A stretch of 64,000 nucleotides of DNA from Sialis fuliginosa. Lineage: Eukaryota > Arthropoda > Insecta > Megaloptera > Sialidae. The first letter of the stretch is position 1. Each line of letters starts with the position of its first letter. The notes below the pieces were generated by a model that worked only from the letters and a program-made list of their open reading frames with translations, made no database searches and had not been told where the DNA came from. Of the stretch, positions 37,901 to 49,900 are shown in pieces. Position numbers and translations under genes: made by a program. The stretch is from assembly GCA_961205875.1 (NCBI GenBank), contig OY540818.1, positions 17,954,761-18,018,760 on the forward strand. Reading direction: 5' to 3'.

Positions 37901-40900
37901 AAATAAAATGAAAATGTGAAATGAATCATGCGTAACTGTGAGCTATATTTTATTCAGAAACAATTTTTATACTGATAATAAAGAAAATATTAATTAATAT
38001 TATTTGATCGTTTTATCGACTGATTTTAATATAAAATAGAAATTATTAATTTTAATTAAATCAGACAGAATTAAACCAAATTTTTTTACTATTTAAAAAT
38101 TGTATTTAATTTTAGAATTACTGTCACAGTCAGTTAACTATTTTTATTTTTATCTCGGAAACTATAAGAGATAGAGATTCGGTTAAATGAGAAAAAAGTT
38201 ACCTTTATATTTACATTTACATTTCACTAAAATGTCATAGCCTACTAGATATTAGCCAAAAACCACTTTAGTCCGAATTTTTCCATCGTGAATATTTCTT
38301 AAGCGAGTTGAAATTTAAAAAAATGTTTCAAATAAATGCTGTAGGGTTTAGTATTGCCTATTTAGAAATATTTTTTTAATTTTCAGAAATGTCGTAGTTT
38401 TTGAAATATAAATTAAATAGAAGTAATATGAAATTTTGTAATTTTTGAACATAAGATTTTATTACCTTTTCAATGATATTACTTTTCTAAATATCTCAAA
38501 AAATGATCAAAAAGTATTTTTGATTATTTGGATCACTATGGAAAAATTCGGATTAAAATGGTTTTTGGCTAATATCTAGTAAGCTATGACATTTTTGTAA
38601 AATGTAAATACACCATTTAACTGTCCCCTATTAAAGGTAACTTTTTTCTCATTTAACCGAATCTCTATCTCTTATAGTTTCCGAGATCCCCATACTGTCC
38701 CCTGGTATTTAGACACCCTGTATTATAATAATATGCTACTCTAATTTCAAGTTAAAAATTGAAATAATATTTATAGCAAATAGCAAAAGTCAATGAAGGT
38801 TTTACTTCGAAACCCTTTTTTTTTAATGTTCGTTATACCATACTTTTTAAAATCAGAAACATTCCAGCTGTTGATCTAAAAATCGTTGCAGATTGTGATA
38901 GAGATTAAAACATTAATTTTCAACGTTACAACGATCTCCAGAGATCTTTGTAGATCATTGTAGATCTTTGTAAATCGTTGTAGATCTTTGTAGATCTTTG
39001 CAGGTCTCCATAAAACAAATGATTTTGTCTTAAAATGCAGATCTATCAAGATCTGATCTGATCACTTCAGTTCTAAATTTTTTTCCCAGATGTTATTACT
39101 CACAAATTCCAAATTTCCGAAAAAAAATAGAAAAACATGGAAGAAACACCTCAAATACACATTTCTAGTAAAAAAACTTCTGGAGAATTTCGGAAAAATT
39201 CCCGTAATATCCTTATTTTGACTACGTATTCTTAATCAGCGACCCCCAAAACCTCCCCAGATAAAATTTTCACATCAAAAATGGATCTAATATATGTAAT
39301 CAATAAATTATAAAATTTTTCAAAATTAGGGAATGGGGACTTTTGGATAATTTCGGAAAAATTCCCGAAATATCCTTATTTTGACTACGTATTCTTAATC
39401 AGCGACCCCGTAAACCTCCCCAGATGATATTTTCTCATCAAAAATGGGACCTAATATAGGAAATTAATAAATTATACAATTTTTCAAAATTAGAGGGGGA
39501 CTTTTGGAGAATTTCGGAAAAATTCCCGAAATATCCTTATTTTGACTACGTATTCTTAATCAGCGACCCCGTAAACCTCCCCAGATGATATTTTCTCATC
39601 AAAAATGGGACCTAATATAGGAAATTAATAAATTATACAATTTTTCAAAATTAGAGAGGGGGGACTTTTGGGGAATTTCGGAAAAATTCCCGAAATATCC
39701 TTATTTTGATTACGTATAACGAAAATTTTGAAAAAAAAAATTCATCAAAATCCGTGCTGTTTCTGAGGGTTCCGAAGTACAAGTTTTGACTTAGCTAAAA
39801 TGAATGTTCAACTAATTAATGTTCGAGTAAAAACAAAAAATATGAATTTATAATATTTTTATCAGATTTGTGTCTTTTATTGTACAAAGTCAATGAATTA
39901 TTATTATTATTTATTATTACCATAAAAATCGTTCTGAACAAAGTGCCAGCGCTATAAAGAAATCTGGTCTACACAGCTCTACAGCAACTAAATAATATTT
40001 ATCTCATAGATTTTTTGGACATACTTTGCCATTTTATATATCACGTGGGCATCTAAAATACTCCGAGGTTATCTAAAAAAAACTTTTTTCGGTCAATCCT
40101 TAACCATTTTATATAACATTATTATGTTACATTATTTTCAGTCATGTCGTAAATAAAATTTAAAAAAATAAACACTCAAATAATTCAGAGAATATTTTTT
40201 ATCGCCAAAAATGATTTAAATTAAAAAAATTTCAAAAATATTATTTTAGATATAAATAATACTGCAATATCAAAAATTATTTTAGTAACATCAATGCAAA
40301 AATTCAATTGTAATAAAAGTATATTTGTTATTATTTTAATGTCAGTTTTGAATTATTAAAAAAAAAAACATCTGCCAAGTAAATGCACGGTGCTTCCTCG
40401 TGCTAAATTCACGAAATTTTTCTCAAGGCACACCTGATTATTTTTTCGTATATTTTTAATTTTTTGACAAATGTCAAAATGACATTTAAAACGTCAAAAT
40501 GACATTTAATATCAATCCCCCTTGCACTATATATGCTAAATATGAAAATTCGATGACCTTTTCTTTTTGGTTACTATCTCAAATTTACCGCCACCAATCC
40601 ACAATTTTTACGCCCGGGGCAAATGCCCCCTTGCCCCCCACCCTTCCCCCCCTGTACGGTACTGGAACATTCTCAATTACAAACTGTGTAAATCGTGAAA
40701 AGTGGTTAATTAATTAAGTGACATAAAAAACAATCCTTTTATAAAAATAAAATATATATTGCATATTTTGTGTCGTCTAATAATAAATTAAAACAGTGTA
40801 GTAATTACGATATATACAACTAAGCAAAACTGTGTATATTTTATACAAAATACAGGTAGTAGAGAAATCTGGAATCGGTCAAATATCTCGAAAACAAAAT

Positions 40901-43900
40901 GTTTCTGAAATAAATGTTTCGAACCAAAGTTGTAAACGAGACTTAGAATAAACCAGTCCCGACTGTATCTAGAAAAACCCACGTGAACCAATGTTAAGAG
41001 AATCTAAAAGTTGACATCAGTAATGCTGGGGAACCTTGTAAATGACTTTAAAAATCTTAAAAATATGTATCATGACTTTTCCGACAACTTGCGACACCGT
41101 AAATTCTACAGCTCACAACTCAGATAATTCTTAACAATAATAGGCTGTCAAATAGTTTTGGAAACGTCTCGCACGTGTGATAAAAAATAGAGTACGCAGG
41201 TAAACGTCGTTTTGCGCCGGTTCGATTAACGCCAGTAGGTGCCGGCGTGGGATTCCCCGGTTCGGCCGACAGTAGGCGCCGCGATTCTAATAGCAGCCAC
41301 ACTTTTACACGTTGTTTTATTCTATTACCGTGTACGCGACCAGCCTATTGTGTGTGTGAAATTGTTTCCGAGTTAATTTTCGTTTTGTTTTTAAGAAAAA
41401 TAAAAAATAATACAATTATATCGTCCATTATATTTGTGTTCATTTTACGCCGGCGTCTCTCGGAACGGAACCCCGGCGTAAAACGACGTTTACCTGTATT
41501 TCACGTTGATCTTGACCTTGTCTTGACCCCCCCCCCACTCAAGGTTCGAAACATTTATCTCGGAAACGTTTCCTTTTTGAAATATTTGACCGTTTCCAAA
41601 TTTTTCTAATGTGTTTAGTAAAAATAAAAATTAAAATACTCGTGTAGTGTTGTTAAGTGTTAATCTACTGAAAATAATATAACCATACTGTTATTTATTC
41701 TTTACTTCTGATTGACTATGATTATCTACGAGATAAAATTATTGCAATCTCATGACTGACCACTGAGATGCCTGCCTTGTCCTCCGGGATACATGCAACG
41801 GAATATTCTTCCTAGTTCTTCAGCTTGTATGCGTCCCGCTGGCGTCAGCTCACCTCCCCACTTCAGAATCAATACCAAAGACGGATCTGCCGGCCTCGTA
41901 TTTTCTGCTGTTTATGTATAAAACCAATTATCAATTACTTTACACCACTTATACTTATCTATATCATAGTGTATTCCAAGTTGATTAAGTGATTGGTGCA
42001 TTTTGAAATGCCACCACAAAATTAGAATACTTTAATTTCAATAATGTATTTTATTGTTGAAAACAAAATACTGTTGATTAATTTAAAATTTATAAAAATC
42101 GGGTGTTTATAAAATAAACTGCATAAATTGCCACAAAAGTTACATAGGACAAACTAGGAGATCAATAAACATTAGATTTAAAGAGCACATGGCTCACATA
42201 AAATACAAATGGCTTGATAAATCACACAACAGATATAAATAATTTAAAACTAATTAAAACATGCTGTAATAATAATCAAGGATTTTTAATAGTGGTACCG
42301 GACCTATCCCAGCTTCAGTTCTTCTAGACCTTGCAGTTGATTGGTCAGAATCATTGAAGCGAGATAAGCCATTTTAGTATAAATATAAGGTTTGGCCAAG
42401 ATTGTATCAGTCTGTACTGTTAGGCTCTTGATGAGGACTTCTTGTGAACATTGTTTTATTGTGGTTAAGGTGTATATTTTTAGTTTAAGTAAAATTTATC
42501 AGTTAGTTTCAAGGTGGCATTTCAAATTGCACCAATCACACATCGTAAATTTTGACCAAAGGTTACTACAACACTTCTAATTGTCCCCATATTAAATTTC
42601 CTATGTCTTAATCAACTTGGAATACACTGTATATTTTTAAATACCATTTATTTGACATTTTTAGATAAAATATTAGTTCAAAATTTAAGGTGCGGAAAAT
42701 CAGACTTGTTTCCATATTGGTATGTATATTTGATACCACGGTATGGTGAAATAAAACGGCCAAGTACGTGATAGGGTTTCATAGTCGTTCTCACTACGAT
42801 TTATAAAAAAAAAATTATTCCAAAATTTTTCATAAACTATTATTATTACAGTGTTCGTTATAATTTTCGTTGAAAGTACTAATTAAAACTTATATTCTAG
42901 AATTTTTAAAGATTTTTTGAATCGACGGGGGCTCTTTCTGATAACAACATTGAAAAGCAAATATATCGTGACTGAAGAGTTAAAATCAAAAGATCCTAAA
43001 ACATTTTTTTTGCTACCATCGACCAATAAGTTATAGCAGCTTTAACTTTTGAACTATTTTTAAACGAAACAATTGCAAGTACGAAACTAGTAACAAATAG
43101 TTCATACAAGAGAAAAACATAAGCAAATCAATGTTTTACATGCAACAATTCATATTAATATTATGTAACATGAATATTGTAATCCGTGATGCAAGAAACA
43201 GTGATAAATAAAAAAAATAAAAAAAGTAAGATCAGTTTTTTGAATTTATGAATTAAAAAAAATACTATAAAATCATTAAAATGCTATGTGTTTTTTATAG
43301 TCATTACATTTTGTTTGAGTTGATAAATACTTTATTTGACATATTTCAATGGGTTTTCAATCTATTAAATGTTTTAATCCTCAGTTTTCTCATTTTTTAT
43401 AAACAGGGGTTGTTTTTACCCCTAAAAAATAAAAAAACACACATTGGCATAGGGTCACTTTTGAAGTAGAGGGTAAGACGAGCTTAATCCTAAATTTTCA
43501 TACAAATCGATGCATGTTCAAAAAATTGTCAGGGTTTTTAAAATTTTACCTTCATTTACTGGACTAACAATCAAATATACTTTAGTCATAAAAAAATTCA
43601 TTTTAATATGTCGGCGCGCGGAAGTTATTTAATTCAAATTGGCGCTAAATACGTAGAATGATGCAGACCAATCAGAAGTCAGCACCAATAACCGCTCAGC
43701 AGATCAGGAGACACGCTAAGTGGGAGGAGTTAATCAGTTCTGGTTTGGCAACCGACTTACGCTACCGTGTTTTGAAACGTGTTGCATAATACACACCTGA
43801 ACTGCAAATACAGAGTTTGGCGATTGCATAATATTCTGTGTATTTACAATTGTTATAAAGACATTCGATTAGTGTTATTTTCTATAATTTAAAGATCTTA

Positions 43901-46900
43901 TGTAATAATATTACACGCTCCGACAAATATTTAATTATTTAAAAAATATAATTTCTGCGCGATATTTAAACTGTTGCAGAAATTTACATTACCCAGACAA
44001 AATGAATACAGCACATGTACTGACAATGAGATATATACAGAACTTACCTGAACACATACAATAATAACGTAAAAAACAAAACATAAACACTAGAGAACAT
44101 TATTGTAGCTGATTGAGCAGCCTACATAAAATATATAATGGTATTAATAAAATATTCGTACTACTGCGTGAGGGTTTACCGTCGTCGGAAGATGATCCAC
44201 GTGGCCTGCCCTTCGGTTGGTACTTCATTTGTACTTTGCGGTTTATTCCAGAAAAATGTCCATACCTAAATAAACGCAATTCATAGCAAAATTAATTTTC
44301 AAAATGCTAAAGTTGAATGGTGTATTACCATTTATTTTATATGTAGGTACTACCAGAGGCGGATTATCCATAAGGCAAACTAGGGCGCGAGGTTACAAAA
44401 GGGCACGCGCGCGAAATTTTTGAAAAATAACAAAAAAATAATTGTGTCAGTAAGTACCTATGTACCTACTTACACAATATAAAAAGATTCTTGTGTGCAC
44501 TAAAAGATGATGTGATAATTTTTAACAAACAAAATATAGACGCAACAATAAGAAAATATTTGAATTTTGAAAATTTCATTGTTATATTTAATAATAATTA
44601 TATGATGAGGTGCTTGCCTAGGGCGCTCTCGACATTTAATCCGCCTCTGGATACTACTGTGATCAAATATGAACGGAAATTTTCAATTTAAACGTTTAAA
44701 TTTAAAAGTTAATTGTTAAAAACAAAATAAACAACTGACGATCGAAACACAACGGCCGAGCTGAGCGAGTCCAAATGCCGGCCAAGCGCATGTGAATCTT
44801 TCCCTCTGCCCCGCTCAGACGCGGCATTTCTTCTTTAGTTCGTGCATTATTAATAATATTTAACTTATTTAAAGATATTTCCTAAACTATACGACCAAAT
44901 TGGACACTGTAAAGGGTAAATTATATCTACATTAAGTACTTATTTACAATAAAATTAAAATCACTTACATTTCCAAAACGCTTTTTAGTTGTTCAAGTTT
45001 ACCCTGTTTTTCTTCGATTTCCGGTAGTGCTTCATGTTGTGCTATTTCAGTCAAAAGAGATCGAGCGATATCTAGAATTTCTTGCAGCTGTTTCGGCTTT
45101 TTTAACTTTACATGTCCGTGCTTGTATCCATCATACTTTTCGAATATTTCAAAGAACCTAAAAACAATTACATTCGTATCGATTTCTGAATTAAAGTACA
45201 GTCGGGACTCGTTTATTGTAACGCTCGTTTATTTTTAGCTCTCGTTTATCGTAAATACCGACTTTCGTTTATTGTAATTTTTTTCTCCTCCTTCATCTCC
45301 CACCATTCTCGAGTCATGGCGTAAACGAACATATTTTTGAAATTTTTGTAGAATTAATTAGAGACACTTATCACCGTCGTCACTCGTCACCTTGCTCATA
45401 TTCGAAATTAAAAGTAAAGTAAAATTATTTCACTATCACGATTAACTATTAACGATAAATATTAAATACCAAGGTTTCCATACATAGTCTCTATAGCTCC
45501 TTGACCAATCAGCGTTGGCGCGGGATTTCAAGTCACCACGAAGACGTATTAAAATGTTTGACATCACAGAACGTATTGCCAACTTAAGAATAGTAAAAAT
45601 GACACTTCCCGAATAGACAAAATTGTCTGTGATAGCTTTTTCATGATTTTGCAATGTCGAATTTGTACTTCTTTGATTGTATATGTTGTTAAAATATCAA
45701 AAAATACGAAGACAAGAATAAATAAAGGATTTCTTGTATTTGATATTCTATTATACATGTATAACATTTGAATACATCTTCGTGGTGATGTCAATTCCCG
45801 CGCCAACGCTGATTGGTCAAGGATCTACACATAACTTGGTGGGAGCCCCTCTCGACTTGAAATAAACGCGAGTCATATGATTCAGAAGGTTTAAAATAAA
45901 TGAGTCCCGACTGTACATATTTGAATGGAGCCTACTTTGGATGTCGCACTTCGACTTTCATTTTCTGTTTTGGTGTTCTGTCGCCGTGTCGAATTACGGC
46001 TACAACGCACCGCAACTCCATCATCTTTCCAAACGTTGTCGGCACTATCGGTGGGTCATCTAACTGGAACGGAACACTCCAAGGGATATGTAATGTTGGC
46101 GCCAACTCACGTAGAATCATGTTTCCAAGAATTTTTGCCGAGTCGTCGTAATACTTATTTGAATTTTTAACAAAACTGAATCCGTTCACATCGCAAACAA
46201 ACGATTTTCCATTTGCTCTAAAATATTTAATTTCTTTTTAAATAAGGGAGCAAACACACACAAAATCTGAAAAATCTTAGGGTCTCGAGAAAAATTCAAA
46301 AATATTAAACACAATGGGGAATTTTCGATATTCACATAAAAATTTCTAATTCATATTTTTCTATTTTAATTAAACGTTATTTGTTTTCAAACCTTTATTA
46401 TTGAAAATAAAATAAAACCATCCGACAACATAATAGTTACAAAATTAAATTTGTTAAAATAACATTTTCGATTGTCCGACTGCCACGACGTTATCTATAT
46501 CTATATATGTACATATAATAACATGTCCTGACTGATTCAACATCGCCCAGCCGAAACCCCTGGTCCTAGAAACGTGAAATTTTAAGGGTGTCTTCCTTTT
46601 ATGACGTAACTACCCACTAAGAAAGGATTTTTCGATATTCAATCCCTAAGGGGGTAAAAAAGGGTGTAAAAGTTTGTATTGAAAAAATATTTTTTGGTCC
46701 TAGAAACGTGAAATTTTAAGGGTGTCTTCCTTTTATGACGTAACCACACACTAAGAAAGGATTTTTCGATAATCAACCCCTAAGGGGGTAAAGAAGGTGT
46801 AAAAGTTTGTATGGGAAAAATATTTTTTGGTCGGATTTACTTGAAACTTAAAATAAATACTCTTCAATACAAACAATGAAATACGTATTTCAGCATTTTC

Positions 46901-49900
46901 CAAAATTAAACCTTTAAATGGGGTAAGAGGGTGTAAAAGTTTGTATGGAAAAAATATTTTTTGGTCAGATTTACTTGAAACTTAAAATAAATACTCTTCA
47001 ATACAAACAATGAAACACGTATTCTAACATTTTCCAAAATTAAACACTTGAAGGGGGTTGCAAGGGGGTGAAAAAGTTTGTATGAGAAAAACATTTTTTT
47101 TTTGTATTCACTCGAATGAAACTAGGCACAGATACTTTTTTCGATGTTGTTATACTGTAGGTTATAACTATCTTGCATAGGAGCCGATATATTTACGTTT
47201 TTGTATAATCAATAAAAAACAAATAAAGGAAAAATTAAATATTTCAGCCCATGTCACGTATGGAGGGTTGTAATTAGTTTCGAAATCCACGCGAGCGAAG
47301 CCGCGGGTAGCAGCTAGTTTTGTATAGAACTTACCTCAAAAGATCAAAGCCGCAAACAGCTTGTTTAAATGCAAGGCACACTTTTCTCGATATAAGTTTT
47401 TCTGCGTTACTTAAAATTACTGGATATCTGATTTCTTTTCCTTCACTATCCCGTTCCACCTTTCCGTCTAAGGCAGGTGATTTTCTCGCTTCTGCATGAG
47501 CGTAATCTGGTCCAACAGTATAAACCTAAATAAAAAATTAAGTTTACAAATAAAAATGGGTGCGACTGTATCACAGTCAAGGGATTGACGTGAATACGTT
47601 CTAAATGTAAGGTCGCGTCGTTTGTGAAAGTGGGGTAAAATAAAACTCCTGATCCTGTCAGCTACTGATAGCTGCTGAGACGCTCTTTCCAATGCTATGC
47701 GTCTTTAATATTTCATGCTGGTTTTTGTGCGTGTTTCAGCTGATATTCTGATTTTTTTTTATTATATGAAGTTTCTCACTCGTTAAAACCGGTTAAATGT
47801 TTTTATTTGTACTTGTACCTCGTAGATCTTGCTAGCTGCTCTGAGTGTCGAGATATACACATTGTAAATTTACGCTAGCGCGCAAAATGATCGCAGCGCG
47901 TTTTGCCGCCCTCCGCCTGTACCGTATTTCCCGCAAGGGTGGCTCAATTTTTAATGGATACAGAACTATACACCGGTTAGAATGATACCAAAATCATCCC
48001 AGTCGAACTTTCAGTTTCTGAGTTATTCAATGGCACGAAACACTAGACGTTATTTTGCTTTTTGCTACATCACAAAAACAGTAAATTACCTACCTTTACG
48101 TCAGTTCCATCGGTCGGCATAAAATCTTCATAAATATAGCTACCAGTCTTGCGTACACGAGATTCAGGAGAATAAACACTACTGCGACTTCCGATCTAAA
48201 CAAAAAATTTCACAGTAACGATCAGTACAAACTTTATCGTATGATTAAACTTAGTGTTTGTACTTTTCTGAAAAGTCTCTGACTTCCTCCGCCGGCTGAC
48301 GTCGGATAATAGATGTAAATATTATGATCTTCAGCGCTTACAGGTTTCTCCACAAAAGGTTTATTAAAAACAACACCGTTTACTTCCACGTGATCTTCCG
48401 ATTCGACGAGTTCATGGTCTACAAATAAGTTTCATTTATTTCCTAGTACTGAAACTAAAAAGAACCCTTTCTTACGTTTCGGATCAGGCGAGTCGCGATC
48501 AAGAACGGCATACCGAGGAATTTGTATTCCTTCAGATTCTAAAATCGCGTAGACCCTTCTCCGATCTTGAATATCGTACTGCATATGCAGATTGTTTATA
48601 ACGTAAGGTTTATGTAACGCTGCATAAGATATAGCCTTATCTAATGGGAATCCTTTAGAATGAAACGATATCAAACAATCACAAACTGGCCATTCGTCCA
48701 CAGATTTCTAAAAGGTATTGTAGTAATTTTATTAATACGTTTGTGTTTTTTACGTTCGTAATAATTATATTGATTTTTACACTACTTGGTCCAAATGTTT
48801 CCATCTTGTGTAGCTTAAGGTAGTTCTCGTGCTACAGTAATACAGTCAGGCCCGGATTTAGAAATTTGCTGCCCCTAGGCAGTTACGAAAATTGCCCCCC
48901 CCCCCTCGAAACTAACAGTTTAATAAAACTCAGGACCTTTTTTTTTTTTCGTCGCGTCGGTTTCAAATTTTATAAATTTTTATAAAGTTACATTAGGAAA
49001 CACTGAAAGACCTTCTTTTTTTTAGTCCTGCTTGAGTTACATGTGTAGAGAAATGATTGCTTATGGGTTGAAATTTTTACGTCTCGATTTTCGAATGGCA
49101 AACTCATCGATAATGGAATCAAAATCAAATTCAATTCCTACGAATATAACAAGTTTTCAAAGTTAAGTTACGGGACCGTAAATTCTAAGAATTAGAAGAT
49201 ACAGGGTACCCCCCCCCCCCCTTCCATCACAATACCGATCTAATGAAATGAGACGGGAATAGCTTTTTTTCCCTCACTCGCACACTTTGCTCAGAGCTAT
49301 CATGCAACATAACCCACGTGAATGATACTCTGGTGGTAAAATTGAAAAGTTATATGACAGTTCATCATTCAGAAAAAGATTTGAGTTTTATTTGAATACT
49401 AATGCTAGTATTTGATTACATATTGTTTTTTTTTTCGTCTGTTTAATAACGTTGTACGTATATTTCTATTTATATAATTGTGAAACCATTTTAATCAGTG
49501 GCGAGGCGTAAAATTTTTAAAGGGCAAGTATATTTTATCAATCCTCCCCGTCCTATTAACAAAAAAAACTAGTTATGAAACAGCTTTAAATGATTCTACG
49601 TCTTATTTTCTTGTATTTTAGTCGATATTTGTATGACGAGTTGAAGTTCACTGCAGGAAATTTCACTAAAAAATTTAGAATTTTTGATTTTGTTAAAAGT
49701 ATGTTAATTGTATAGAAAATGACGTGAAAAGTTGTTTGGTTCAAACCGCAGGTCTGTATCTCAAATCGTTCTCGAGATATAGCCTTTCAAAGTTTTAGAT
49801 TTTTCAAATTTTTGGAGAAAAAAGGCCATAACTTTTGAACAAGTGGTCGGAATTGATTTTAGTTGACGGATTTGGAATCAGCGTGTCAAAATCTATATAA

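Larger units (their letters stand above)
34595..41760 (-). other. PPIP5K 7.2-kb intron
   Basis: The largest PPIP5K intron. Occupied mainly by the foldbacks at 34817, 35608, 36622, 37449, 38153 and 40855/41195 and the tandem arrays at 38938 and 39165, listed separately. The stretches 39740-40380 and 40420-40850 show no structure I can name beyond AT-richness and one C-rich patch (40610-40660). Confidence 0.6.

Noticed and set aside
39165-39740. Regularly spaced repeats as a possible CRISPR array
   Set aside because: The whole 162-bp unit is repeated without unique spacers, and the host is an animal. It is a tandem repeat.
41247-41609. 120-codon plus-strand frame with Arg-rich ends
   Set aside because: It runs across the pogo-like MITE 41195-41498; the GC-rich terminal repeats give the coding look. 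No domain, no conservation.
45900-46170. Two plus-strand frames of 81-83 codons
   Set aside because: They are antisense shadows of the PPIP5K exon 45936-46217, which encodes the [10 protein letters not shown] motif.
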